IMG/VR virus record: IMGVR_UViG_3300042392_000559
Location: 1 to 30,899 of that record
Source of the DNA: a virus
DNA: 30,899 nucleotides
Strand: one strand, 5' to 3'
The translations under genes and the position numbers were made by a program. Of the stretch, positions 14,819 through 23,600 are shown piece by piece (the stretch's first letter is position 1; every line of letters begins with the position of its first letter). The notes under the pieces were generated by a model. The model was not told the origin of the DNA. It saw nothing but the letters and a program-made list of their open reading frames with translations, and ran no database searches.

Positions 14819-15308
14819 TGATGTAATTGGTGTTCCAATTATTTCACGTGCAGATGCAAAAAATTACATCCGTATTGATACAACGGCAGATGATACGTTG
14901 ATTGATATGATGATTGAGGCAGCGCACACAGCGGCTGAAAATTATATGAGCCGGGATATTATCGCAAAGGAACGCACATATTATTTGGATTATTCTGATT
15001 CAGGTTTTATTGATGTTCCATTTGGGCCGGTGGCATCCGTTGATGATGTAACGGTCAAAGATGTTGCGGTTACATTTACCGTTTACGGATTAGGCGATCC
15101 AATTGTGGAAATAACCCCATTAGGAACAAATATTAAAATTGATTTTACAACGGAGGGAATGAGTGATGGCCTATTGAAACAGGCATTGTTAATGATGGTT
15201 TCCACATATTATGATAATCGTACAGATTTCGTGACAGGAATGACCGTGAATGAAGTTCCAAGCGCATCCGCTAAATTATTGGATGGCATAAAATCTGTAT
15301 TTATCTAA
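14799..15308 (+). CDS. head-tail connector protein (HK97 gp6-like)
   Basis: A 169-aa adaptor that forms the ring beneath the portal. It matches the gp6-like pattern: an N-terminal ISRADAKNYIRIDTTADDTL, then IDMMIEAAHTAAENYMSRDI, a beta region describing YYLDYSDSGFIDVPFGPVAS and VDDVTVKD, and a C-terminal helix pair (LLKQALLMMVSTYYDNRTDF) ending PSASAKLLDGIKSVFI. It is the first of five genes linked by one-base TAATG overlaps or spacings of 1-2 bases, so stop-start coupling is likely. Family call is strong. Confidence 0.9.
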   Translation: MRQIKINDVIGVPIISRADAKNYIRIDTTADDTLIDMMIEAAHTAAENYMSRDIIAKERTYYLDYSDSGFIDVPFGPVASVDDVTVKDVAVTFTVYGLGDPIVEITPLGTNIKIDFTTEGMSDGLLKQALLMMVSTYYDNRTDFVTGMTVNEVPSASAKLLDGIKSVFI

Positions 15309-15652
15309 TGGCAACAAGCAACAACGCATCAATTTTAAAACAACGGATTCTGATTAAACGTTTATCACGCACATCAGATGGATTTGGTGGCACAACACCG
15401 GGGGGATATGTTACCATTGACACCGTATGGTGCAGGGTAGAGGAAACCAAAGGGCCAATTGATGAAAGAATGGGAATCAGGTTGAAATCAACGGAAATTG
15501 AAATCACTATCCGAAAGGAAACGGCTGATTTGATTGCCAATGAAGATGTGTTGCAAGTTGAGGGATTTTCGGCATTGTATCGCATCAATTCTGGATTCCA
15601 AACGTTTGAGAATTTTTGGGTTAAAATGACAGCCACCAAAATTGAGGGATAA
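15308..15652 (+). CDS. head-tail joining protein (head closure, SPP1 gp16 / HK97 gp7-like)
   Basis: A 114-aa beta-barrel stopper protein that closes the filled head. The family pattern is clear: LKQRILIKRLSRTSDGFGGT, then a VWCRVEETKGPIDERMGIRL block, a beta strand EIEITIRKETADL, DVLQVEGFSALYRI and WVKMTATKIEG. The ATG overlaps the previous stop (TAATG). It stands in the canonical position between the gp6-like connector and the gp10-like protein. Confidence 0.9.
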   Translation: MATSNNASILKQRILIKRLSRTSDGFGGTTPGGYVTIDTVWCRVEETKGPIDERMGIRLKSTEIEITIRKETADLIANEDVLQVEGFSALYRINSGFQTFENFWVKMTATKIEG

Positions 15653-16098
15653 TGGCAAAGAAAAGCGGTGTTGATTCGAAGCAATTAGCCGATTTGCAAA
15701 ATAAGATTGAACAATTAGGCAAATTATCCAAACAGGAATTGTCTAATGAATTAGTAGATACAGCAACGTTTATGGTTGCAGGAATGAAAACAGATGCCCG
15801 ACATAAAACCGGAAATTTAAGATTAAATATAGGATTTGAAAGGCAAAATCAAAATACGGTTGTTGTTTTTTCGAAAGCACCATATTCCCCATATGTTGAA
15901 TTTGGAACAGGCAGAAACGTTGATTTACAACATTTAACAAGGCTTGGATTTCCTGCATCATATGCTGCCCAATTTAAAGGCAAAGGGATTAAGAAAGTAA
16001 ATTTGCCGGCACGGCCTTTTTTCTTTACAAATTTGCGTAAAGAATTAGGCGATTTAAAAAATAGGTTAGAAACCAAAATTAAACAATTGACAAAATAA
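15652..16098 (+). CDS. HK97 gp10-like tail/neck protein
   Basis: A 148-aa protein of the HK97 gp10 family, a neck or tail-completion component. It shows an N-terminal helix (KQLADLQNKIEQLGKLSKQE), then VAGMKTDARHKTGNLRLNI with the family's H-x-T-G-x-L core, VVVFSKAPYSPYVEFGTGRN (the Y-x-x-Y-V-E-F-G-T signature) and LPARPFFFTNLRKEL near the end. The one-base overlaps with both neighbours keep it in the coupled block. Confidence 0.9.
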   Translation: MAKKSGVDSKQLADLQNKIEQLGKLSKQELSNELVDTATFMVAGMKTDARHKTGNLRLNIGFERQNQNTVVVFSKAPYSPYVEFGTGRNVDLQHLTRLGFPASYAAQFKGKGIKKVNLPARPFFFTNLRKELGDLKNRLETKIKQLTK

Positions 16099-16538
16099 TG
16101 TTAGAACCGATACAATTTATCCGTAAGGCAATTATCACACGTTTGACAAATAATGTGGTGATTGGTGGTGTGACATTTGGTGTTTATAACCGTGTGCCAT
16201 CAACGGCATCTTTTCCGTACATTTTGGTGTATTCTGTTTCATCCGATGAAACCGATTTTAATCAATCATCATATATCACAGAAACAATCACACGGATTGA
16301 GGTGGTGACACGTTTTCAATCTGATTCAGGCGGTGAAATCACAGCCAACAGCGCAATCAATAGAATTTTAGAATTAATTAGAACACGATCAAACGGATAT
16401 TTTGATTTATCAGCGGATGGATTTAATGTATTTACGTGCGTAAAGGAGTCATCAACGTATATTGTGGATGATGAACCAGATCACACGTATTTTCGTGGTA
16501 TTTTAGAAATAAGCAATAAAATCCAACAAACAATTTAA
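16098..16538 (+). CDS. tail terminator / completion protein (DUF3168-like)
   Basis: A 146-aa protein with the fold pattern of tail terminators, which cap the growing tail tube. Features are LEPIQFIRKAIITRLTNNVV, a GVYNRVPSTASFPYILVYSV strand pair, a TETITRIEVVTRFQSDSGGE strand and a late QQTI end. The position after a gp10-like gene is standard. It overlaps the previous stop by one base (TAATG). The family call rests on motif order and position. Confidence 0.8.
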   Translation: MLEPIQFIRKAIITRLTNNVVIGGVTFGVYNRVPSTASFPYILVYSVSSDETDFNQSSYITETITRIEVVTRFQSDSGGEITANSAINRILELIRTRSNGYFDLSADGFNVFTCVKESSTYIVDDEPDHTYFRGILEISNKIQQTI

Positions 16539-16539
16539 A

Positions 16540-16827
16540 ATGGAAACAAGGGATGCCATTATTGGCCTAGCATCATCAACCGTCACGGCATTTATATCGT
16601 GGATATTAGGGAAACGCAAAGAAAACGCGGACATCAGTACAATACAATTAGAAAATTCCCAACGTGTGATTGATATGGTAACCCAAATGAATGAAAAGTT
16701 GGAAGCGAAAGTGGATCAATTAAGCAAAAAAGTTGATGAATTAACGGTTGAAATTGAAAACCTGCGTGAAGAAAATCACAAATTAAAGCACGGAAAACCT
16801 GCAAAAAAGAAAGAGGAAAACGAATAA
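16540..16827 (+). CDS. putative holin-like membrane protein with coiled coil
   Basis: A 95-aa protein with one membrane segment near the N-terminus (about residues 7-24, IIGLASSTVTAFISWILG), a basic stop (GKRKENAD), a long heptad-patterned coiled coil (MNEKLEAKVDQLSKKVDELT, then VEIENLREENHKLKHG) and a lysine/glutamate tail. It sits directly before an M15 endolysin with a TAATG overlap and before a spanin-like gene, so it is the best candidate for the holin. A single weak membrane helix is a minimal holin topology, and a different role in membrane attachment is possible. The coiled coil and membrane segment are visible; holin function is inference. Confidence 0.55.
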   Translation: METRDAIIGLASSTVTAFISWILGKRKENADISTIQLENSQRVIDMVTQMNEKLEAKVDQLSKKVDELTVEIENLREENHKLKHGKPAKKKEENE

Positions 16828-17315
16828 TGAAAGATCAAATCACATTGGATAGAATCAAATTGATGCACCCGAAATTACGTGCTGAGGTTGGAATTATTTA
16901 CGATGAAATTGTGAACGCATTAAGAGGCAAAGCATTTTGCAGATTTACACACACATTACGCACATTTAAGGAACAAGAGGCAATATATGCACAGGGCAGA
17001 ACAAAGCCCGGCCCAATCGTTTCAAAGGCAAAACCCGGTTTGAGTTTACACAATTACGGATTGGCAATTGACATCGTTTTGATTGATGGCAAATCTATTT
17101 CGTGGGATATGAAAAAGGATTTTGATGGGGATGGCAAAGCAGATTGGATGGAGGTTGTGGCCGTGTTCAAAAAGTACGGATGGGAATGGGGTGGTGATTG
17201 GAAAAAATTCCCAGATGCGCCACATTTTCAAAAAGCATTTGGAAAAACACCATCGCAATATTTAGCATTGTGGAATGCTAAAAAAGTGGATGCAGATGGG
17301 TATGTGATTTTGTAG
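16827..17315 (+). CDS. endolysin, M15 family peptidoglycan peptidase with EF-hand loop
   Basis: A 162-aa zinc peptidase of the VanY/T5-endolysin type, which cuts the L-Ala-D-Glu or D-Ala-D-Ala peptide bond of peptidoglycan during lysis. The zinc ligands are visible as SLHNYGLAIDI (His75, Asp82) and DAPHFQ (His133), with Asp130 the likely catalytic acid. Residues 98-109 (DFDGDGKADWME) match the EF-hand calcium loop at every ligand position (D98, D100, D102, G103, D106, E109), so calcium control like that of the T5 enzyme is plausible. There is no signal peptide, so it needs a holin to cross the membrane. The ATG overlaps the previous stop. Confidence 0.95.
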   Translation: MKDQITLDRIKLMHPKLRAEVGIIYDEIVNALRGKAFCRFTHTLRTFKEQEAIYAQGRTKPGPIVSKAKPGLSLHNYGLAIDIVLIDGKSISWDMKKDFDGDGKADWMEVVAVFKKYGWEWGGDWKKFPDAPHFQKAFGKTPSQYLALWNAKKVDADGYVIL

Positions 17316-17376
17316 GTATATTTAAACGCATATAAAATTCAACAAATCATTATAATCATATCCAAAAGCATATAAA

Positions 17377-17826
17377 ATGAAAAAATTCCTAATCATCGCC
17401 ATTGTTTTGTTTGCAAGTTGCAAACCATCAAAAACAATTATCAAAGAAAATACGATTGTTAAATACGATACAATCCACACATCGGATGTGATTTATAAAA
17501 CAAAGGCAATCCGTGATTCAATTATCATTGAAAATCCGTGCGATTCTACCGGCATTTTAAACAAGTTTTATTCAAAATTTGTAATACCACAAGGCACAAT
17601 CACATTGCGTTCAGCACGTGGCAGAATTGAGGCCAAAATCGACATTGATTCAATCGAATCTGTGTACAAATCTAAATACCAATTGTCAAAGTCGGACAAT
17701 GTTCGAATTTCAAACAAAGAAGTGATAAAAAATGTAGTGCCTGCGTGGGCCATTATTACCATCTTTTTTGAATCGGTCATCATTATCGGATACGTGTTTT
17801 ATAAAATGAGGCTATTTATTTTTTAA
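17377..17826 (+). CDS. putative unimolecular spanin (u-spanin)
   Basis: A 149-aa protein with a lipoprotein signal at the start (MKKFLIIAIVLFASC, lipid-attached Cys15) and a membrane segment at the very end (about residues 119-142, VVPAWAIITIFFESVIIIGY). A periplasmic linker of roughly 100 residues, rich in Lys, Ile and Ser, lies between. This is the topology of single-gene spanins such as T1 gp11: anchored in the outer membrane by lipid and in the inner membrane by the C-terminal helix, fusing the membranes in the last lysis step. It lies 61 bases after the endolysin and fits a Gram-negative host. Spanin sequences diverge widely, so topology and location are the support. Confidence 0.75.
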   Translation: MKKFLIIAIVLFASCKPSKTIIKENTIVKYDTIHTSDVIYKTKAIRDSIIIENPCDSTGILNKFYSKFVIPQGTITLRSARGRIEAKIDIDSIESVYKSKYQLSKSDNVRISNKEVIKNVVPAWAIITIFFESVIIIGYVFYKMRLFIF

Positions 17827-17852
17827 CTTGCATTAAAATAAGCAGGTAGAAA

Positions 17853-20800
17853 ATGGCATCATTAACCGGTCAATTAGTAGCGGAAACATACAAAGCATTG
17901 TTAAAAACCATTGACAATGACATCCTAACAGCAAGCGAAAAGCAAATCACAGATGGATTAGGTGGCGGATCAAATGTTTTTATTGATTCACAGGGGTTTT
18001 TAAGAGCAAACAAATTTAAGGTCACTAATGGTTTAGCAACGCAGTTTTTAAAGGCGGATGGATCATTGGATGCAAATACTTATTTGACCGGCATCACAAG
18101 TTCACAAATCATCACGGCATTAGGGTACACACCTGTTCCGACAACACGTACATTGACAATCAATGGCACAACTTATGATTTGAGTGCAAATAGATCGTGG
18201 ACGGTCGCAGGAACGGCAGCCGTGTGGGGTAATATCACAGGCACATTGTCCAATCAAACAGATTTACAAACGGCATTAAATGCCAAATACAATAATCCAA
18301 CCGGTACAATTTCACAATACATTCGTGGCGATGGTTCATTGGCTACATTCCCAACATTGCCGGGAGGTTTGCCAACAGGTGGAACAGCCGGCCAAATTTT
18401 GGCCAAAATTGATGCAACCGATTACAATACACATTGGATTGATAATTTTGCCACACAAACCAAAAATGAGGTCAAATTAGGCGCAACATTAGCTAAAGGC
18501 ACAGCGGTTTATGTTTCTGGATCAACCGGTGGCAGCGGAACAAATATGATTGTGATGGCCGCATCAAATGCAAGTGAGGCATTAAGTTCAAAAACGTTTG
18601 GTTTACTTGAAACAGGTGGTGTGACTAATGATTTGGTAAAATGTGTGACATTCGGATTATTAGCCGGATTGGATACATCAACAGCACAGGCAGGTGATCC
18701 GGTTTGGTTGGGTGTTAATGGTGCATTATTGTTTGGTTTAGCCAATAAACCCGTTGCACCTGCTAATATGGTTTATATTGGTGTTGTGACACGTGTACAA
18801 TCAAACAATGGTGAAATATTTGTAAACGTTCAAAATGGATTTGAAATTGAGGAATTACACGATGTGTTGATTCAATCAAAAGCCAATAATGAGGGTTTAT
18901 TTTACGAATCATCCACAGGATTGTGGAAAAATAAAAGCATTGCAACGGTGTTAGGTTACACACCACAGGCGCAGTTAGATGGGACAGGATTTGTAAAAGC
19001 ATCAGGCACAACGATTTCATACGACAATTCAACGTATTTAACCACGACAGATGCAGCAAGTACATATCAAAGATTGGACAAACTTGCATCCTCTTTATTT
19101 GCGAGTGCTACCAATTACCCAAACAACAATGCTGTAATTGCAGGTTTAGCATTGAAGGCAGACGCAGCAAACCCAATATTTACCGGATCGATGAATATTG
19201 TTGGTTTAGAATCAAGAATTAATTTTTATGATGAAAATAGTCTTAGAAAATATTTTATCGGGTATAATTCAGGCCAATTATCTATTTACCAAGATGCAGG
19301 ATCAGCAACAAGATTTTACATAAATTCATCGGGGGAAACATTCATACCGGGAACACTTACCGTTGGATCAGTAATTAAGGATGGAGGCACAGCCACACAA
19401 TTTTTAAAAGCAGATGGATCAATTGATTCAAGCACCTATGTTACATCTACGGCATTGGCTGATTATTTATTAATCACAACAGCGGCATCAACATATCAGC
19501 GATTAGATAGGATTGCATCGTCATTATTTGCAAGCGCAACAAATTATCCAAATAACAACGCAGTCATTGCCGGATTGGCTTTAAAAGCGGATGCCGCAAA
19601 TCCTGTATTTACAGGATCAATGAACATTCAAGGGTTAGAATCAAGAATTAATTTTTACGATGAAAACAATTTAAGAAAGTTTTTTATTGGTTATAGTTCG
19701 GGACAATTGTCAATTTTTCAAGATGCCGGATCAGCAACAAGATTCCAAATAAATTCAAGCGGAAACATAACAACAGGTGTTAACAATACAATAACATCTT
19801 GGGGTTTTATCAAATCTGGTGGCACATCAAGTCAATTTTTGATGGCTGATGGATCGGTTTCAACCGGGCCTGCAAATGGAATTACAGGAACATTGACATC
19901 AGGATTTATCCCAAAGGCAACAGGTGCAAATATATTAGGTAATAGTATTATTTCTGAGGTTAGTTCAAAAATCAGTATTACATCATCATCTGCTTATGGT
20001 TGGATATATTCAAACGATGTTAATCATAGTATAATTTTGCGTGCAGATAGAAATGGAACGGTTTTAAATTACACTAATTATTATCAATATGGAGGTACAT
20101 TGGCTGATGGGTTAGGTCATAAATTTTGGACAGGAGGCGATTTATCAATTCAATCATTAAGATTTCAAATTGCAGATAATGGTGTTTATGTTGCTAATAA
20201 TTTATTTGTAGGTACAACCACAGATTCAGGGTACAAATTTGATGTAAACGGAACAGGAAGATTTAGTGGGTATTTATATGCTGATGGTTTAAGAATTGCA
20301 GGTGGAGATACAGGGAATACAATTTATGCAGGTAGCCGAAATATGGGAATCACGGCTGAATCAGGATATAATATTTCAATTGGTAGAGTAAGTAATACAA
20401 CCGTAGGATTAAATATTAGAACAGATACAGGTAATGTTTCAATAGGTACATCTAATACATCAAGTAGATTTAATATTAAAGGAGATAGCAGTAATTCACA
20501 AATTGAATTTAATAACTTTTCAACAGGTCAAAATTACATTCTTTCTTATGATAGAGTTGCAAATGCATATCGAGATTTTATAATTACAACAAATGCAAAT
20601 AATAATGGATTATCAGTTACTACATCGGGTAATATTGGAATTGGAACAATTACTCCTGCTAATCAATTATCAGGTACAAAAGGATTGTCAATTTTTGATT
20701 CAACAAATGCGGCATTAGGATTATCAAATGGAACTAATCATTGGTTGAATTATTTAGGAGGTTCACAATACAGATTTTGGAATAATACATCCAACGAGGT

Positions 20801-21869
20801 GATGGTTTTACATCTTAATGGAAATGTAGTAATTGGAAATGGAACAATTGATGCAGGCGGATATGGTAAATTAGCAGTTGGCGGAGGCATTAGAATTTTA
20901 GATGATAAAAATGCTAAATTAGAAATTGGCAGATATTCAAGTGGGGCATCAAATTCATATATTAAATTAGGAGCAAATTCAAATTCATTAAGAATTACAA
21001 ACAATACTGATACAATTGATATATTTACTTTAACAAATGGCGGTTTAGTTGGCATAAATACATCTTCACCATTTAATTTTGGTTCGGGTAGTGGAATGTT
21101 AGATGTTCGATCGCAAAATACAGGATCTGTTTCAGGGGTATTTGTAAGCAATTCAGATGCTACTGCAAGACTTACGATGTATATTAATCCAAATGCAACA
21201 GCAACATTTGGCACATCTACAAGTCATATTTTGCAAATTGTAACTCAAGATGTCGAAAAAATGAGAATTACAATTGGCGGAAATATACTAATTGCAACAA
21301 CCACCGATAATGGTTCTAAATTTCAAGTAAATGGAACATCTTCATTTTTAGGCACAACGGCATTACACGATAATCAATTACGTGTTAGGGCAATGAGTGA
21401 TCCAAATCACGCAATTGTTTATAATGGTACAATTAATGGCCCATTATCATACGGATATTTTGGTGCAGGTTTAGGATATACGGAAGGCGGTTCAGCAAAT
21501 ATTACATTGATGACATATCGTGGAAATGCAATGGTTGGTTATACATCGGATCAAGGATACAGATTAGCAGTTAATGGATCAGTTTTGGCAACAGGATTTT
21601 TTGAATCATCTGATTTAGAATTAAAAAACATTTCAAAAAAATACGATTCAAATGATTTTGGTGCAATTGAATTTAATTGGCTTGATGAAAGAGATGCAAA
21701 AAATCATTGGGGATATATTGCACAGGATGTTCAGAAATTTTTACCTGATGCAGTTGTCAAAAATAAAGATGGATTTTTAGCCGTAGATTATAATCAAGCA
21801 CATACATATAAGATTGCGCAATTAGAAAAACGTGTGGCTGAATTAGAGGCACAATTAAATTTGAATTAA
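17853..21869 (+). CDS. tail fibre with C-terminal S74 intramolecular chaperone domain
   Basis: A 1338-aa receptor-binding fibre, the longest gene here. The N-terminus ([20 protein letters not shown]) probably attaches to the tail. The shaft is beta-rich with fibre-type repeats (three copies of QFL-ADGS, two of LGYTP) and a near-identical ~97-residue duplication (positions 19041-19335 and 19475-19765). The end (about 1249-1338) is a peptidase-S74 chaperone: ESSDLELKN, with the Ser and Lys expected for self-cleavage, then [37 protein letters not shown] and a terminal coiled coil. S74 domains trimerise the fibre and then cut themselves off. The second half seems richer in A/T than the first, suggesting domain exchange. 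It sits before the tail-tube genes, an unusual location. Confidence 0.93.
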   Translation: MASLTGQLVAETYKALLKTIDNDILTASEKQITDGLGGGSNVFIDSQGFLRANKFKVTNGLATQFLKADGSLDANTYLTGITSSQIITALGYTPVPTTRTLTINGTTYDLSANRSWTVAGTAAVWGNITGTLSNQTDLQTALNAKYNNPTGTISQYIRGDGSLATFPTLPGGLPTGGTAGQILAKIDATDYNTHWIDNFATQTKNEVKLGATLAKGTAVYVSGSTGGSGTNMIVMAASNASEALSSKTFGLLETGGVTNDLVKCVTFGLLAGLDTSTAQAGDPVWLGVNGALLFGLANKPVAPANMVYIGVVTRVQSNNGEIFVNVQNGFEIEELHDVLIQSKANNEGLFYESSTGLWKNKSIATVLGYTPQAQLDGTGFVKASGTTISYDNSTYLTTTDAASTYQRLDKLASSLFASATNYPNNNAVIAGLALKADAANPIFTGSMNIVGLESRINFYDENSLRKYFIGYNSGQLSIYQDAGSATRFYINSSGETFIPGTLTVGSVIKDGGTATQFLKADGSIDSSTYVTSTALADYLLITTAASTYQRLDRIASSLFASATNYPNNNAVIAGLALKADAANPVFTGSMNIQGLESRINFYDENNLRKFFIGYSSGQLSIFQDAGSATRFQINSSGNITTGVNNTITSWGFIKSGGTSSQFLMADGSVSTGPANGITGTLTSGFIPKATGANILGNSIISEVSSKISITSSSAYGWIYSNDVNHSIILRADRNGTVLNYTNYYQYGGTLADGLGHKFWTGGDLSIQSLRFQIADNGVYVANNLFVGTTTDSGYKFDVNGTGRFSGYLYADGLRIAGGDTGNTIYAGSRNMGITAESGYNISIGRVSNTTVGLNIRTDTGNVSIGTSNTSSRFNIKGDSSNSQIEFNNFSTGQNYILSYDRVANAYRDFIITTNANNNGLSVTTSGNIGIGTITPANQLSGTKGLSIFDSTNAALGLSNGTNHWLNYLGGSQYRFWNNTSNEVMVLHLNGNVVIGNGTIDAGGYGKLAVGGGIRILDDKNAKLEIGRYSSGASNSYIKLGANSNSLRITNNTDTIDIFTLTNGGLVGINTSSPFNFGSGSGMLDVRSQNTGSVSGVFVSNSDATARLTMYINPNATATFGTSTSHILQIVTQDVEKMRITIGGNILIATTTDNGSKFQVNGTSSFLGTTALHDNQLRVRAMSDPNHAIVYNGTINGPLSYGYFGAGLGYTEGGSANITLMTYRGNAMVGYTSDQGYRLAVNGSVLATGFFESSDLELKNISKKYDSNDFGAIEFNWLDERDAKNHWGYIAQDVQKFLPDAVVKNKDGFLAVDYNQAHTYKIAQLEKRVAELEAQLNLN
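19041..19765 (+). repeat. internal duplication in tail fibre: two ~97-residue copies
   Basis: Copies at about 19041-19335 and 19475-19765 encode almost the same protein: ...[62 protein letters not shown]. Their DNA differs at many third positions; for example the STYQRLD segments read agt aca tat caa aga ttg gac and tca aca tat cag cga tta gat. The protein is conserved and the DNA is not. Confidence 0.85.
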
Positions 21870-21870
21870 T

Positions 21871-22314
21871 ATGCAATGGATAAATGTGGCATCCAATCAA
21901 ACGTGTTCGTGGGATAGTTTACAAAATGCCTGCGATAACGGATATTTTTTGCAAATATTACCTATGCCACCATCAGGTGTTCCGGCAAGCCGTTGCGTTC
22001 GAAAGGAATTAATACAATCGTACATTGAAATTCAACCCGGCCCATTGGTAGGTGTGCCAAACAATGAATTGGTAGTAAAAAGCCAATTGGTAGGGGTTAC
22101 ATACACATATTATCAATTGACACCTTGCGATGGTGGTGCAGGTGCGTGGACACGTATTTCCCCAACACTAGGGGTTGGCCAACGGTATATTTTGCCCGGT
22201 TTTACTAATCGGTTTTTTTATTACAATGGAATATCGCAAGGGCCACAAACAAACGTTCCATCTGGATACAACGGATCAATTCAAATTGTAAGTGGTTCAA
22301 CGTATTGCCCATAA
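21871..22314 (+). CDS. fibre-associated hypothetical protein
   Basis: A 147-aa protein starting one base after the fibre stop. It is rich in Gly, Pro, Tyr and Cys: WNVASNQTCSWDSLQNACDN-like start (exact opening MQWINVASNQTCSW), a central GVPASRCVRKELI, repeated VGVPNNELVVKSQLVGVTYT, and a C-terminal IQIVSGSTYCP. Six cysteines, one two residues from the end, suggest disulfides in an exposed virion protein. Position suggests a fibre accessory or tip protein, but I recognise no family. It has no signal peptide, as expected for a virion component assembled in the cytoplasm. Confidence 0.6.
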   Translation: MQWINVASNQTCSWDSLQNACDNGYFLQILPMPPSGVPASRCVRKELIQSYIEIQPGPLVGVPNNELVVKSQLVGVTYTYYQLTPCDGGAGAWTRISPTLGVGQRYILPGFTNRFFYYNGISQGPQTNVPSGYNGSIQIVSGSTYCP

Positions 22315-22318
22315 TCAG

Positions 22319-22326
22319 TATATTTG
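22319..22326 (+). promoter_or_regulatory. -7-like promoter element TATATTTG (TATATTTGCATA group)
   Basis: TATATTTG matches TAnnTTTG, lies 4 bases after a stop codon and 27 bases before the next ATG. The 12-mer TATATTTGCATA recurs exactly before the tail-tube gene at 23561, which supports a shared late-promoter motif. No good -33 box is seen. Confidence 0.5.
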
Positions 22327-22353
22327 CATATTAAACAACCAAATCAACATAAA

Positions 22354-22749
22354 ATGAAAAAGAAGTACGCAGAAATTATTGTTTTGTCACGTGTATTGAG
22401 CCATTTTGCCGGTGATCAAAAGACAAAGGCACAAAAGAAATTGGCTAAAATCAACGAGAAATTAAAGCCATATTTGGATAAATACGATGAACAAGCAGAG
22501 GAACACAGATTGGAATTTGCATCTGTTGATAAGGACAACAATCTAATTTTGAAAGAAAATGGAGGTTATTCGTACACAAAAGATGGATTAAAAAAATTGA
22601 CTGAGAAATCAAAGGCATTAAATTTGACTGAGGTCGATTTTGAATTAATACAGGTAATCAATCCAGAGGGATTAGAAGAATTTGGATTCCTGAAAGATTG
22701 GGTAGAGGGTGTTGAGTTCACAAACATTGAAGAAGAAATAGAATTATAG
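22354..22749 (+). CDS. hypothetical tail-region protein
   Basis: A 131-aa, highly charged helical protein. It opens MKKKYAEIIVLSRVLSHFAG, continues with a lysine-rich helix (KTKAQKKLAKINEKLKPYLD), a short beta-like stretch (NLILKENGGYSYTKDGLKKL) and an acidic end (VEFTNIEEEIEL). I chose ATG 22354, because the frame upstream begins at a TTG inside the promoter-like element. It is followed two bases later by the next gene. No family is recognised; a chaperone or assembly role is possible given the charge and location. Confidence 0.7.
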   Translation: MKKKYAEIIVLSRVLSHFAGDQKTKAQKKLAKINEKLKPYLDKYDEQAEEHRLEFASVDKDNNLILKENGGYSYTKDGLKKLTEKSKALNLTEVDFELIQVINPEGLEEFGFLKDWVEGVEFTNIEEEIEL

Positions 22750-22751
22750 AT

Positions 22752-23099
22752 ATGAAAACAATCGAACCGGTTTCAATTTGGGACAATGGCAAAACACTAA
22801 GTGCAACCATTTTAAATGCGTATGCGGTGAATGTAACGTTGGGAAATTCAGCAACGTTTTACTATTCATTAAGTGCTGAAAATGATGATCAAACAATTGG
22901 CGCACAGCTTGCACAGGGTAATTTGTCAATGACAGGTGAAGATTATGCACAATGGGAAGTTGATGCCTATGCATGGGATTGGGTTGCAGAGCAATTAAAT
23001 TTGACAATCACAGGCGATTATATCCCACCTGTGCCACCACAACCAGAACCAGAACCAGAAACACCAATTGATCCGGCAGTCGAATCACCGGCAGTTTAA
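22752..23099 (+). CDS. hypothetical protein with proline-rich tail
   Basis: A 115-aa protein beginning MKTIEPVSIWDNGKTLSATI. The first ~95 residues look like a small beta domain (NVTLGNSATFYYSLSAEN, GNLSMTGEDYAQWEVDAYAW, WVAEQLNLTITGDYI). The tail is a Pro/Glu repeat (IPPVPPQPEPEPE). Similar proteins (SIWDNG ... LNLTITGDYIPP) occur, as I recall, next to tail genes in Flavobacterium phages. Function is unknown. The stop is immediately followed by the ATG of the first tube paralogue. Confidence 0.7.
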   Translation: MKTIEPVSIWDNGKTLSATILNAYAVNVTLGNSATFYYSLSAENDDQTIGAQLAQGNLSMTGEDYAQWEVDAYAWDWVAEQLNLTITGDYIPPVPPQPEPEPETPIDPAVESPAV

Positions 23100-23549
23100 A
23101 TGGCATTAGTAAACGGCACAAATGTTGTTTTGTATGAAGGCGATGTGGCATTAGGACATTCCAAATCAGCCACGATGTCTTTGCAAATGGATATGGCCGA
23201 ATTTACCAATAAGGATTCACAGGGTTGGAAGGAAGTGTTGGCCGGTAAACGATCGGCATCCTTTTCAGCGGAAGGGTTAGTGGATTATTCCGATCAGGTC
23301 AATTTTAATGACTTTGCAGAACGGATAATCACACGATCTGAGGTGCAATGGGTATTTCAAACGGCCGGGATGTTTTATTACGGATTGGGATACATTAACA
23401 ATGTGGAACAAGTTTCCCAAATGGAAAACGTTTCAACGTATTCGGTTGATTTTACAATTTCGGGCCGGATTTATACTGATCAGCGATTGATTTGGAATTT
23501 GGTGTTTACCAATTGGGAAAACTTAAATATTCAATGGCAAAATCTATAA
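23100..23549 (+). CDS. tail tube-like protein, paralogue 1 (TP901-1 family)
   Basis: A 149-aa protein matching phage major tail proteins of the TP901-1/HK97 gp6-fold group. It runs ALVNGTNVVLYEGDVALGHS, then KSATMSLQMDMAEFTNKDSQ, GWKEVLAGKRSASFSAEGLV, a helix, and YSVDFTISGRI near the end. It aligns along its length with the next gene, sharing NGTN at the start, TK(D/N)S-GW, the R-S--S--GLV(D/N)Y stretch and the closing FSG-I strand pattern. It ends with an aromatic tail (WENLNIQWQNL) that the other lacks. It has no promoter of its own and may be a minor tail-tip or tail-end version. The homology is visible; division of labour is inference. Confidence 0.82.
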   Translation: MALVNGTNVVLYEGDVALGHSKSATMSLQMDMAEFTNKDSQGWKEVLAGKRSASFSAEGLVDYSDQVNFNDFAERIITRSEVQWVFQTAGMFYYGLGYINNVEQVSQMENVSTYSVDFTISGRIYTDQRLIWNLVFTNWENLNIQWQNL

Positions 23550-23560
23550 TGCATTTTGAA

Positions 23561-23568
23561 TATATTTG
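23561..23568 (+). promoter_or_regulatory. -7-like promoter element TATATTTG before main tail-tube gene
   Basis: TATATTTG lies 11 bases after the paralogue 1 stop and 32 bases before the tube ATG, followed by CATA as at 22319. A terminator follows the gene, giving a one-gene unit. No -33 TTTG at the usual distance is present. Confidence 0.5.
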
Positions 23569-23600
23569 CATAAAATAAGAGCATAAAATAAAACAAAAAT

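Noticed and set aside
17328-17378. Direct repeat GCATATAAAAT, two copies 40 bases apart, before the spanin gene
   Set aside because: AT-rich, short, and the second copy merges with the start codon context; could be chance, and no clear -7 box is present (TATATTTA only).
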